Translations under genes and position numbers: made by a program | The notes under the pieces: model-generated | Databases searched by the model: none | Told to the model about the DNA's origin: nothing | The model's input: only the letters and a program-made list of their open reading frames with translations | Shown here: piece by piece, positions 12,080 to 31,115 of the stretch | Position numbering within the stretch: position 1 is the first letter of the stretch | Layout of the letters: each line of letters opens with the position of its first letter | Assembly (NCBI GenBank): GCA_001179505.1 | Contig: CDMY01000227.1 | Span: forward strand, 62,001-126,000 | Reading direction: 5' to 3' | From: Vitrella brassicaformis | Lineage: Eukaryota; Sar; Vitrellaceae | DNA: 64,000 bases

Positions 12080-12390
12080 AGTGAGGAGGGACTCCGGCAG
12101 AGGGAAGCTGCCAGGTGAGTGTTCGGGGGGGGGAGGTGGGTATCGTTGCCCGCAACATCCACCCATGCATGCTTGTGTAGACAACACACAGCACAGCACA
12201 GCACAGCAGCCGACCGACACGTAGAAAAACACCCATGTGAGGCCCGTCGGGCGGCCGCTAGCAGGCTACCTATCTCCTCTGCGTGTCTTGCTCTGATCCC
12301 TTTCATTCGGTGTGTGTGTGTGTGTGTGTCGAGCCGAGCAAGTGCCCCTCTATGCTACACAACACACACACACACACAGACACACATTCA

Positions 12391-12413
12391 GAGCAGAGCA
12401 GAGCAGAGCAGAG
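12391..12413. repeat. (GAGCA)n pentanucleotide repeat
   Basis: Between four and five tandem GAGCA units downstream of the ABC gene. Confidence 0.85.
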
Positions 12414-12655
12414 CTCTCACTAGACTCCATCCGTCCTCTCCGTTCCCCATCATCCACACACTGTGCTCGCCCCCTCCAAAAGCCTCGCCTCGAACTCACC
12501 TCGCCACGTCACGCCTCTCCAATAGCCAGAACTACTACTACCAAAGACACCCGTCCACTCACCCTCCCTCCCTCCCACCGCTCCATCCACCGCCCCCTAA
12601 ATCTGTCTGTCTGTCTGTGTGTCGTCTGCGGACACCACCCTCCGACGCCCTCTCT

Positions 12656-20576
<7,921 letters not shown>

Positions 20577-20857
20577 GGCGTCAGTTGGCCCAGCACCGCC
20601 GCCGTATCTTGCCGCACATCTGAGTCGACCGGTTCGAAAGGTGTGCAGGACTCGATCTCACCGCTCCTCTACGCAGCATTGAGACCCTGAGGAGTGAGTG
20701 AAGCGAGGGACGTGGCGAGATAAGCCCGGCGTCCTCACCCTCTGGCACGCGAGCTAAGCTCGCAAGAGGTCCTTCGTTTTGCCTTCAAGGATGCTACGCT
20801 TGGCTGTCACGTGATTCGATTCGTCGCACCGGTGTGAATCGTGATCTACACAGATCG
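20577..20857. promoter_or_regulatory. Divergent promoter region, ABCC / NLR-like gene
   Basis: The 281 bp between two divergent ATGs contain a perfect 15-bp inverted repeat, GCGAGCT-A-AGCTCGC (20749-20763), and the 8-bp palindrome TCACGTGA (20807-20814), which has an E-box/G-box core. Either could be a protein-binding site shared by both genes. The interval is free of simple repeats. Confidence 0.5.
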
Positions 20858-23800
20858 ATGCGGCAGCAGACAGCGTCCGTGCCGGCGGGATCATTTCGGG
20901 AGGGAGTCCATTTCGCCCCTCCTCCCTCGCCCTCGCCGTCACCCAGCCCGTCGCCCTACGGTCCTCAGTCAGCTGGGATGGGGTATCAGCCTGGCTACGA
21001 TGCGGAGGTCGACGTGGCTGGCGGGGAGAAGAGACCCTTCACCTCAGGTACGACGCACGCACGACGGTCCGCCGGTCTGTCCAGATGGACTGACGGGTGT
21101 GTCTGTGTCATCACACGGGAGGGAATGAGGAGGGAGATCTCTACTGCCGCCTCTCTGCATTTGCATCTGTGTGCTGTGTGTGTTCTGTCGTGTGCTGGTT
21201 CATATCAAAGGGGATGGTCGCTGGTTCTTGCCTCACTGTAGCGGTCATGCGCTGGAGGGGCGCGTGAGTGCCGCGCCCAAGAAGAAAGATCGACTCGTCC
21301 TCGAGTTCGCACTGCCGGGCGGTGGCGTCAAGAAGGTACACACACGCAGAGGCGCACACAAACACAAACACACACGGGCGCGCACTCAGTGATCGATCTT
21401 TTGTCTGTGTGTGTCCTCTTCTCTCCGTGTGTCGTGTCGGTGTGTGTGTGTCAGTTTTACCAGTGTAACTTTTGTCGCGACGAGAAGGGCATTCAGGAGT
21501 GGGTCTTCCACAAGAACTACGTCCACCAGCACATCCCCCGCCACCACAAGAACCACTGCCGCCTCTGCCAGTGGTGCGAGCAGCTCATCTTCGAGGAGGT
21601 CTTCGACACTCACACCAAGACATGCGAGAAAAGGGGCAAAGTCGTCAAGTCACAAACCGGCAGACGCAAGCGGGTCCAGGTTCACCCCCACTACCACCAG
21701 CAGCAGCAGCACATGGACAACACACCAATGTCCATGCTCACCACAGCCGGCCCGCAGTCGCCCCAGGGGTCACAATACAGTGGAGTCGGCTCGCCCACGC
21801 CCTACCAGCAGCAGCAGCAGTCCTACTCGCCCCAGCCCAACTATGAGAGCGCTGTGCAGCACCGCCAGTTTATCGCGCAGCAGGCACTTGGCAGCCACGA
21901 CAGCCCGGCGCCCTTCGTCTTTGGCGAGGCGTTGGCCTTGCCGCCCTCCCTCAATATGAGCGGCGACACAGCCCCCGACAGCCAGCAGACACAGACAGCC
22001 AACTTCGGCAGCCAACCGACGGCCCACTTCGGGCTGTATCCCAATGGCAATGGCGGGGATCAGCCGCTGTCGCCCCCGACCTCCCCCCTTCCCCCTCCCC
22101 CTCCCTACCCACGAGTCAGCAACCCCTACCACTACTCCAACATCAACATGCAGCAGCAGCAGCAGCAGGAGGCTGCCACCCCGCCCCCGTCGATGATAGC
22201 TGGCCCCGCCTATGGTGTGCCAGCTGGGCAGGCGCAGCCCTCTCATCCCCCCACACCGTCGCCCGAGCCGCCCTCGTTCATGCAGCGTCTTGCCAGCCAG
22301 TTCTCGCGCATGGTGCCGGGGCACACGCAGTCGAGCCCCGCCCGTCCCCCATCTCTCGACCAGGCCGTCACCCCAGACCCATCAGCATCAGCTACAGCAG
22401 GCCAGCTGCAGCAGGATAGAGTGACGGTCAAGCAGGAGTCCGGTGGGTCAGATTACGGTCCCCATGGAACGATGTCTGTGGCCATGCCCTTGCCCGTGTC
22501 GATGTCCATGCCCATGGGCACCACCTTCGACACTGGCCTCCTCAAGTCACAGTCGGGGTCGTCACTGCAGCTGGGTTTTGATAACGAGGCCGGCCTGCCC
22601 TCAATCCCCGAGCACGACTACGGCGAGGGTATCCAGATGGACGGCACCGGGCCCGGCCTGACCCTCTCCCTCTCCCTACAGACCCCGCGCGACAACGACA
22701 TGGACGCCGACGCCCTCCCCGCCGCCCCGCACGAGAGCGACTACCTGGGTGGCGGGGTGGCTTCCTCATCGGTCGACTACGGCTACATGGGAGGAGGGGG
22801 TATGGGCGAGGCTATGGGTGGCCCCAACGCCCTGGCGCAGGAGCCGTGGCCATGGGAGGGGCAGCTGGACACCGCCGACATCGTCAAGCGGGAGGCGGCC
22901 GACAAGCGAGGGCTCACGACTTCGATGCAGGACGTGCTGCCGGGCGCCAAGCGGCAGCGGGTGCAGAGCGTGGCCGAGGAAGAGGACAGCGTCAGTGGCA
23001 GCGTCGACTCGAGCACGGACAAGGGCCACCGCAGCAACAGATACTCGGACAAGACATACGAGACAGTGGAGATCAGAAGCCCCTTCAGCCAGAACTCCGC
23101 TGCAGCCACAGCCACCCAGCGTGGCACGCCGCCTTTCGGCGGGCAGCCCGGGTCGATGCTGGCGGTGCCGCCCACTCCATATGACCTGGGAGCGCCTGTG
23201 GGCAGCACCAGTGGTTCTGTGGCGAGCTTCCCTGCTGGTGCGGTTCTGCCGACCAACCAGGTGCAGCTGAGTGAGAGCCTGCTGCAGCAGATCCGGGAGA
23301 GCGGCAATGCCGTGGAGCTGCTGAAGGAACGGTTTGACATCGACTCGGAGGTCGACCTGGACGCCCTGCTCATGTACGCAAGAGAGCGAGTTCGCAAGAG
23401 AGAGACAAGGAACACAGACAGGCCGACTGTCCATATTTCTCTCCTTGTCTGGTCTGCCTGTAGGTATCTGCTGAGCGAGTCGACGGCCGTCCCTCAGCCT
23501 CCCAACCGTGGGCTCGGTCCCGGCTCCGGCGTGGGCGACACGGCGTATTGGCACCCGGTTGTGTCCCACCTCTCACAAGACGACTTCTCGCGGGGCATGT
23601 GTATCGGCATGGACGCACGCGGCCTCGTCTCGTTCGACACCACCACAGCCGGGCAGACCATCGGCCTGGTGCCCGAGATCTCACGTGTGGCCGAGCAGCG
23701 TGACTGGTTCTGCTGCAAGATAAGCACGTCAGCTGTCGACTCGACTGCTGTGGTGGGCAAGGAGGAGCCGACCATCAAAAAGGAGAAGGATGGCGGCGAG

Positions 23801-26800
23801 AAGGCCGGGCAGGAGGGCACCACCGGCAAGCAGCGGATGCGGTCGCCCATGGGTGCGGTCAAGGCGCTGGGGTCGTCGATATCGCGCTCAGGGTCATCCC
23901 CCAAGGCGGCTTACGAGTCCATCCCCACTCTGCGGCGGCAGAGCAACACCAACGAGTCCCTGCAGCGCAGCCTCTCCATCCCACCCAACCACAGCCACGT
24001 CCTCGTCTGCCTCTATGGCCGACAGCTGGCAAAGGTGGCCTACGGCGTGCAGCCGAGCCCCGGTGATTTCCTGGTGCCCTCTGGCGACAACGACGGTCTC
24101 TGGCGCATCCGTGACGCCGGCCCGGCCCTCAACCGGTCACTCACGTCCCCCGGACAAATAAAGGAGGACACAAAGAAGGCCGCGGGAGACAGTGATGATG
24201 ACCTCAAGGGCGGTGCTGCGGGCGCGTCGGCGTCGGCTGACGACCTCCTGGAGAAGAGCGTGCGCAAGGGCGGGCAGCTCAACGGCACCATCAGCAGCGT
24301 GCGCGTGGTCTCGTCTCGAATGACGGCCGACTCGTGTGTGGAGGTGGAGGTGGTCATGAACCAGCCGCTCATCCAGTCCCTGCTCTCAGAGATCCTCGAG
24401 TACGTCAAGGCCACCAAGCCCAAGGACGGCGTCGACACCCTCACGAGCGAGGGCGTGCTAGGGAGCCCCACGTCCCTCGAGCGCCTCTACGCCTCCCTGG
24501 AGCGGCTTCACGCCGCCCTCCCTGCCAAGCTGTTCGTCCCCCCGCCGTACGACAAGCTGGTCGGCCGTTCGCGCGAGCTGCAGGCCATAAGCGAGGTGTA
24601 CCGGCGACAGGAGGCGGTGCACGGCGCCACGCCCCTACTTCGGGTGGTGCAGCTGTGCGGCCTCCCGGGGGTGGGCAAGACCTGTGTGGCGGTCGCCTAC
24701 TGCCACCACTACCTACGCGCGAGCGAGCCGGCGACGGTTGTCTCGACGGATGCGCCACGCCCACAGACGTCGGGCAGCGCCACGAGCACCAGTGCCAGCA
24801 CGGCCACGGGGGGTGACCTGGTGCAGCTGGTCAAGCGTGACATTCACGGCAGCGGCGGTGGCGGTGGCGGTAGTCAAGACTTCTCGGAGTACGACCTCAT
24901 CCTGTGGCTCAACGGGGAGTCGCGCGAGGATCTGCGCAAGAGCTACCGCCGGCTTGCGCGTGACCTCAATCTGTACCTGGAGAACCAGGACCTCACTGAG
25001 GATCAGGTGGCCGCTGCCCTCAAGATGGAACTCCTCAGGTGAGCCAGCCACACACAGAGGCAAACCAAACAGGAAGAGTGAGGTCACCCACTCCTGAATG
25101 TGTGAGTCTGGTGTCTGTGAGTGTGTGCAGGTCGAGTCAGCGCGGCATCCGGTGGCTGGTGGTGCTTGACGGTCTGGACGAGACGGCTCTCGCAGTGGAT
25201 GACATCGTCCCCACCAACGCCCGCGGCCACGTCCTCATCACCGCTCGTGTGCCACGACTGCAGTACGCCCAGCGAGGCCAGTGTCTCGAGATCGAATCTC
25301 TGACCCTCCAGGACGCCGCCAACATACTCATCCGGGCCATCCAGCCGCCGCCCGCACTGGCCCTCACCACGGCTGATACTAGCGATCGTGACGAGAGCAG
25401 CCCTCCTACCACCCCACACCGCCGTCTGCCCAAGAGCGAGATCGTGGCGGCTCGCAAGCTGGCGGAGGCGGTGGGGTGTCTGCCCATCCAGCTTGCGCAC
25501 ATTGAGGCCTTCTTCCGGGCTGGTGGGGAGCTGGGGCTGACCTACGACGAGTTCTACCAGCGGTGGTTTGTCGAGAACAACCCTGACCTACAGGTTCGCA
25601 CAGATGCGATGCAGGAGGGGACGGGAGGAAAGACAGACCCAGAGGCCCATCCCATTCGTCATGTGTGCGTGTGTGTGACAAACAGGAGGCTTTCAACACG
25701 TTTGTGGCCCGCACTCTGGACGAGGAGCCGGCGAGTGTTGCCATGGTGGCGACGTACGAGTCGTTGTCGAAGCAGAGTCAGGCGGGTGGCCGCATCGCCG
25801 AGATGCTGGCGTACTGGGCGCCGTCGCCCGTCGGCTTCCCCAAGTGGGAGGAGCTGTTCAACGCCATGGTGGGCGTCAGCCCCAGAGTCCACGACAACGG
25901 ATGGTCGCCATTCCTGGTACGCACGCAGCGCAGCGCAGCGCAACGCAGAGGGAGGGAGGGAGGTGGAGAGGTCGACTACGAGTACACGAGTGTGTGTGTG
26001 TTGCAGGACGATCCGAATCCGAATCGCGAGAAGTGGCTGCGTCGTTTCCAGAGAATATTCACCATCATACTGCTGCTACTCGCATTCGTCTTCGGTAGGC
26101 GAGACAGAAAGGCAGACAGCGACGAGTGTGACACCAGGCCTGTAGGGACATGGGTCGACCGCTGTGTGGTGTCGTCGTGGTGTGTGGCCTGTGCAGGTAT
26201 CCGTTCCGCGATGTTGAGCTGGGAATCGCTCAAGGAGTCCCTGCCGAAGCCATGGCAGCAATACCTCGTCGGTACGCCACCATGATAGCAACACACGCAC
26301 GCACACACTTTTTCTTGTTCTGCTTTTTTCCTGACACTACAGCGGCTGTGTTGGGTCTGGTGATTGTTGGCCTGATGTTGCTGGGGGCATACTACCTGTC
26401 GAGAATGCCATTCAGCTTCCTCAGGCGCCTGTGCCTCCGGAATCAACCCAAAGTCAACCCAAAAGAGGTGAGGTGCAAAGGCACACCGACCGACCCGACT
26501 GACGCGCACAGCACAGCACAGCACAGCACACGGATAGCTAACGGCAATGTGTTGTGTGTGTTTACTGACTGATGCTATGCAGCGCATCCTGTTTGTCGTC
26601 GATGTGGGCTTCGATGCACGCGGACGGCTGCCCACACAATACTGCGAATACGTAAGTGAGAGGGATGCAGTCAATGGCACAAGCACTACAGAGGCACAGT
26701 GAGTGACCTACACACGCTGTGTGTTGCTCTGAATCAATATCATCCATCCATCAGATTGAGAGCGGTGCCGATTGCAGCGGCTGCGGGCGCCACATCGACC

Positions 26801-28460
26801 TGAAGCAGCCCCACGCCTCCATCTTCAGCTGCGTCCAGTGCGACGGCTTCATGCTCTGCCGCAAGTGCTACTACTCCGAGCGCTTCCGCAAGCACAAGAT
26901 CCCCACCCCCTGCCTCTCTAACGAGGCCTCCAACGTCGCCTCCCCAGGCAGTCCTCTCGGCTCGCAACTCACCGCGACAGACGAGTGTGAAACCACCGGC
27001 CATTGTTGCGGCGGCTGGTGGATCGCTCTGTACCACAGAGGGCCGAAGGAGCAGCTGGTCGGCGAGTCGGCGCCTCGTGAGGAGGAGGAGGAGGTGTTGT
27101 CTGTGTGGGGGATCCTCAAGACGCATGGCATCCTCAAGCTGGACATGGCCGACAAGACGGGTCGCGTGCACCCCTTCTTTCAGAAGGCGCTGCGGGACCA
27201 TTTGGCGCACGAGGCGGAGGTCACCCTCAGCTGGGAGGCCAAGCGCAAGATCCGAACCAGCCTCTTCACCTCCATGTGGATACTTCAGCGGCTCATGACA
27301 CGAGACAACCGCTCCTCGAGACCTGCAGACCCATCACAGGTCGGTCAGCAGCCTGATACACACACACACACACACACACACAGAGGGAGAGAGGGAGAGA
27401 GAGATGCGTACTTAGCTCTATATCTCCTTCCTTCTCACTGACAGCGTGAACACTTGGCTGCGATGAATCCGCACATCGACCACGTGGCGCGTTACATGGA
27501 GCGCTGCAAGCTGATGCGCAAGGGCCTCTTCAGGCGGTACGTCATCCAGAAGAAGTGGGCGGGCGAGCCAGAGCCAGAGGACGTCGCCGTCGACGTCTCC
27601 CTCCGCGGCATGCCCACCGGCGACCTCGAGGTCAAGCAAGTCGTCTCAGGCGTCACCAGCCCCTCCCTCGACTCGCAGGGCGGCGAGCAGGGGCAGAGCA
27701 ACCCCGACAGCGATCTGCAGGTGCAGAACAGCAAACTCAACGTCTCCCTCTGCGCCATGGCCGGCTCCCCCCAGCTCTCCGGCCACTCGCGCGTCTTCCC
27801 CTCCGTCTCCTTCCTGTCCAACATGTCGGGACTCGGTGACATGTTCCCCCCGTCAGCCACCGACCTCCTGGCCTCCCTCCCTGCCGCCCGGACCACCGCC
27901 AACAGCGGGCCGTTCTACATCGACTCCACCTCACCGGACAAAGGTGGCCGCCGGGTTGTGCGTGTCAAGGACGTGGGCGGCACGCCGTCCTTCGGGATGC
28001 CGTCGGACATCATGACGAGCTCGCATCGGGTGTTTATGTCGAGCCCTGACACGTACAAGTCGGCGTCAGGCCGGCGGACGGCCATGAATCCGCGGATGAA
28101 GCTCGAGGTGCCTTCGTCCTTGAGTGGGCACCAGCAGCAGCAGCAGGTGCAGGGGAGGGTGTCTGACGGGCGGTTCAGGGTGTATGAGAGCCTGCTGGAG
28201 GCGTTTGAGAAGCGGGGAGATAGGGACAAGGCTCGCCATCACACCGCCCCCGCCCCCGAGCCGTCACCCTCACCCTCACTCTCGTCAGCTGCCGAGGTCA
28301 GGAGGAGAGAGAAAGACAGACAGCGCAGTAACGAAGGGATCAGGTCACGACTGGTGGTTGTGTTGTGTGGACGTGTGTGTGTATGCAGGCGTTGGTGGAT
28401 CGCACCGTGGTCAAAATAATGGAGTCCCCCCGCACCCCACACCAGGAAGGAGAACCCTAG
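20858..28460 (+). CDS. NLR-like STAND NTPase (NB-ARC type) with zinc fingers and membrane segments
   Basis: Thirteen exons close in frame to 2122 residues: 20858-21047, 21211-21335, 21455-23373, 23464-25038, 25131-25593, 25686-25916, 26007-26094, 26197-26271, 26343-26467, 26583-26651, 26755-27339, 27445-28296, 28389-28460. Residues 106-167 are a Cys/His-rich finger-like block (CNFC, HKNYVHQH, CRLCQWC, TKTC). A long Gln/Pro-rich region follows. Near 770-1050 is a possible beta-rich domain (GDFLVPSGDNDGLWR). The NTPase core has P-loop GLPGVGKT (1144-1151), Walker B WLVVLDGLDE (1278-1287), sensor-like GHVLITAR (1302-1309) and GCLPIQLA (from 1385), the NB-ARC counterparts of GLPLAL. Two hydrophobic helices follow (IFTIILLLLAFVF near 1518; LGLVIVGLMLLGAYYL near 1560), then a ZZ-like finger (CSGCG, CVQCDGFMLCRKC; 1627-1668) and a Ser/Pro-rich tail. 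Such NTPases act as oligomerising switches in immunity or cell death; the role here is inferred. No LRR, WD40 or TPR sensor repeats are evident. Confidence 0.85.
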
Positions 28461-28945
28461 CGGCGAGGCGAGCCACCACCACCACCACCACCAGGCTCGC
28501 GGCCAGACTGCGTGCTTTCTGGCTGGTGCTGGTACATATCTCTTGGTGGTCTGCCTGGTCTGTCTATCTGTGCCGCCTTGCCTTGGTCCTTATCGGTCTG
28601 TGTGCTCTTGTCTGCCTTTATCACCTCTCGTCGTGTGTGATGCCGTGCCGTGCCGTGTCGTGTCCAGCTGGCTCTGTGCTGTCTTGATCCAAATGGCTGG
28701 CTGGCTGGCTGGCCGCCTCGGTCGGGGAGTCCGGGTGATTTGTTTTGATAAAGGGGGTGGGGGGTGGGAGGTGGGCCGGTGGCGGCGATGGGTGGCTGGT
28801 TTCGGATGGCTTGACTGACTGACTGGCAGCGCAGCGTGATGTGATGGATGGGATGCTTTATGACTGACCATTTTTTGCTGTCAATGTGCGACCGACAGCC
28901 GAGCCGGCTCTGACTGACTCACTCACTGACGCACTGACGTGCCCT

Positions 28946-28970
28946 TGTCTGTCTGTCTGTCTGTCTGTCT
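28946..28970. repeat. (TGTC)n tandem repeat
   Basis: Six tandem TGTC units. Confidence 0.9.
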
Positions 28971-29670
28971 TGTCTGTACCATATCACCGTCACCATCGTC
29001 CGTCCATCAGAATGAGTTGAATGAGATGAATGGATGAGAGCAGGCCAGGTCTGCTCGCTTTTCATGACTTTCAATCAACGGCCGGCATGCAACCACTGCC
29101 TGCGAACCTGGGCGTGGGTGTCGGTGTGGGTGTGTCTGTGTTTCCCCTACCTACCACCCTTTTTTAATAGATCGATCCATGCGTGAGCAAAGAAAGGGGC
29201 TGGGCTGGCGATGGATGATATCAGACCACATTCTTGTCTGCGAATCGACCGTCGGCAGCCGTCAGTGGCCTGTTTCCAAGTGCGACAGCAATCTCTGTCT
29301 CTGTCCGCCGGTTTGCGGGGAGAGGTGGCGGTTGCCTTCGCCGTGTGGAAGCAGCCACCGATGTTGGGTGGGTGGATGGATGGATGGATGGACGAAGTAG
29401 TGGGTGGAAGACAGGAACCTAGTGGTCTCTGCTGGTGGAGTCAGTCGGGCGTGTACTCCCTCCTGTATTTTTTGCCCCCATCCGTGCACGAGATGGATGA
29501 GGATTCATTCGTATGGATGATTGGATGGTGGATAAGTGTGTGTGAGCTTTGGATGGAGTCGATCTGTCTGTTGGATGTCGGATGGATGGATGGATGTGCC
29601 TTAAGCCTCTTCTCAGTTCTCGAGGAGGTAATTGTTTAGTGCCTGGCTGTCTACCTTCCTGGCTGGCTGA

Positions 29671-29695
29671 CTGCCTGCCTGCCTGCCTGCCTGCC
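29671..29695. repeat. (GCCT)n tandem repeat
   Basis: Six tandem GCCT units, followed by GCCGAG. Confidence 0.9.
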
Positions 29696-30815
29696 GAGAA
29701 TGCAGCAATGGAGTGTTTAAGTGCACACATCAACACGGGCAGGCGGCACAGCGGGCTTCACTCACTCAGGCAGTCTGTCTGTCTGTCTCTGCGTGTGTGT
29801 ATGGGCGGTGGGGTTGTGTCGTGTCGTGTTGTGTGGCGTGGCGCGGCGTGATGTTTTTTTATCCAGTGATACATGTGTGTGAGTGCGTGTGCGTGTGGCC
29901 CTTGCTGAATAGGCGTTGCGTCGCATGGACACCTTTCTTTCTCTCCAACTCGTTGGTGGTCGGTGTGTATGTGTGTGTGTATGTGTGTATGTGTGGATGT
30001 TGGGCAGGGGTGTCTGTCTGTCTGGCTGCGTTGGTGACTCAGCGTCGTGTGCTGATTGAGTCAATGCATTGCAGCCCCTATATCACCCGCATGGCTGCCT
30101 GGCTGGTGGCAGGAGTCATTCGACCGATACACACACACACACACACATTCACAGGTCCACATGGATGCTGTCATGACACTTTATGGATCGCCATGTCTTG
30201 TCGCCCCGGCCACACCCCACCCACACACACGCACCAGCCATCGATTAGAAAAGGGCTCTTCTATCATTGACGAGCCGAGCCGCCTCCTTTCGCCCCTCAC
30301 GCCCAGCTGTAAACACATCAGAAAAGACCATAAAAGGACCAAAATAAACGTCAATCGACGGACGAGAAAGAAGCGGCCAGTCTTCTAGTCAGATCAGTCG
30401 TTTGGCAGTGTGGAGAGGGGACAGGCGCCTATCCTTTGACGCCATACCCTTAATTAATTACGTGTGTTGTTGTACACTCGGCTGAGCTGGCTAAAGATGG
30501 TAAATGGTGTGTTGTGTTCTGTGGCCTGCAGGGTACCTACCTAGCCAGCCCCACACCATCCTAGGTGCTATGTATGACCCACTGCAGGCGAAAACAAAAC
30601 ACACGACGGACGAAGCACAGCACCCTAGTAGGGGTGCAAAAACCGACAAAGAGCGATCCAAGGCCAGCAAACAGAGCAGCCAAACAGCCAAACAGACAGA
30701 CAGGCTAACAAACGCGTGTGTGTAGACCACCGCCAGACCAACCAAGCAGCCAAGGGGGCACCACTATAAGCAGTGAGTGAGAGCCATCCTTCCGTATCCG
30801 TGCCCTCCTGCCCTG

Positions 30816-31115
30816 NNNNNNNNNNNNNNNNNNNNNNNNNNNNNNNNNNNNNNNNNNNNNNNNNNNNNNNNNNNNNNNNNNNNNNNNNNNNNNNNNNNNN
30901 NNNNNNNNNNNNNNNNNNNNNNNNNNNNNNNNNNNNNNNNNNNNNNNNNNNNNNNNNNNNNNNNNNNNNNNNNNNNNNNNNNNNNNNNNNNNNNNNNNNN
31001 NNNNNNNNNNNNNNNNNNNNNNNNNNNNNNNNNNNNNNNNNNNNNNNNNNNNNNNNNNNNNNNNNNNNNNNNNNNNNNNNNNNNNNNNNNNNNNNNNNNN
31101 NNNNNNNNNNNNNNN
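30816..31115. other. Assembly gap (300 N)
   Basis: Exactly 300 unresolved bases, probably a placeholder length. The 3' part of the minus-strand gene at 31116-32392 is lost in it. Confidence 0.99.

Larger units (their letters stand above)
7571..12655. other. 5.1 kb tail-to-tail spacer filled with simple repeats
   Basis: No gene could be built here. The plus strand is a patchwork of short degenerate tandem repeats: CATC/CCATC, CAGA, CAGC, GAGT, AAGGC, GGGCA, ACTCG, GAGGA, GGGTGT and GAGCA units, mixed with AC/TG runs. ORFs in it read as repeat translations (HPSIHP, QTDRQTD, ASQPAS). One exon-like island at 9806-9940 is treated separately. The composition matches the antisense of intron and UTR sequence, so part may be a long 3' region of the minus-strand ABC gene or a non-coding transcript. 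Confidence 0.6.
28461..30815. other. Spacer with TCTG/TGGA-type repeats up to the first gap
   Basis: No gene is seen in these 2.35 kb. The plus strand is rich in TGTC, TGGA, CTGG and GCCT units. This is the sense-like orientation found in introns of plus-strand genes here, and it suggests a long 3' region of the preceding gene. Clear tracts include TGTC (28946-28970) and GCCT (29671-29695). The right-hand part, after about 30100, switches to CA and ACAG. Confidence 0.55.

Noticed and set aside
7571-12655. Possible CRISPR array or satellite from regularly spaced repeats
   Set aside because: Units are 4-6 bp microsatellites of many kinds with no constant long repeat or unique spacers.
29211-29639. 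142-codon plus-strand ORF
   Set aside because: Rich in MDGWMDG from TGGA repeats; no exon signals or similarity.
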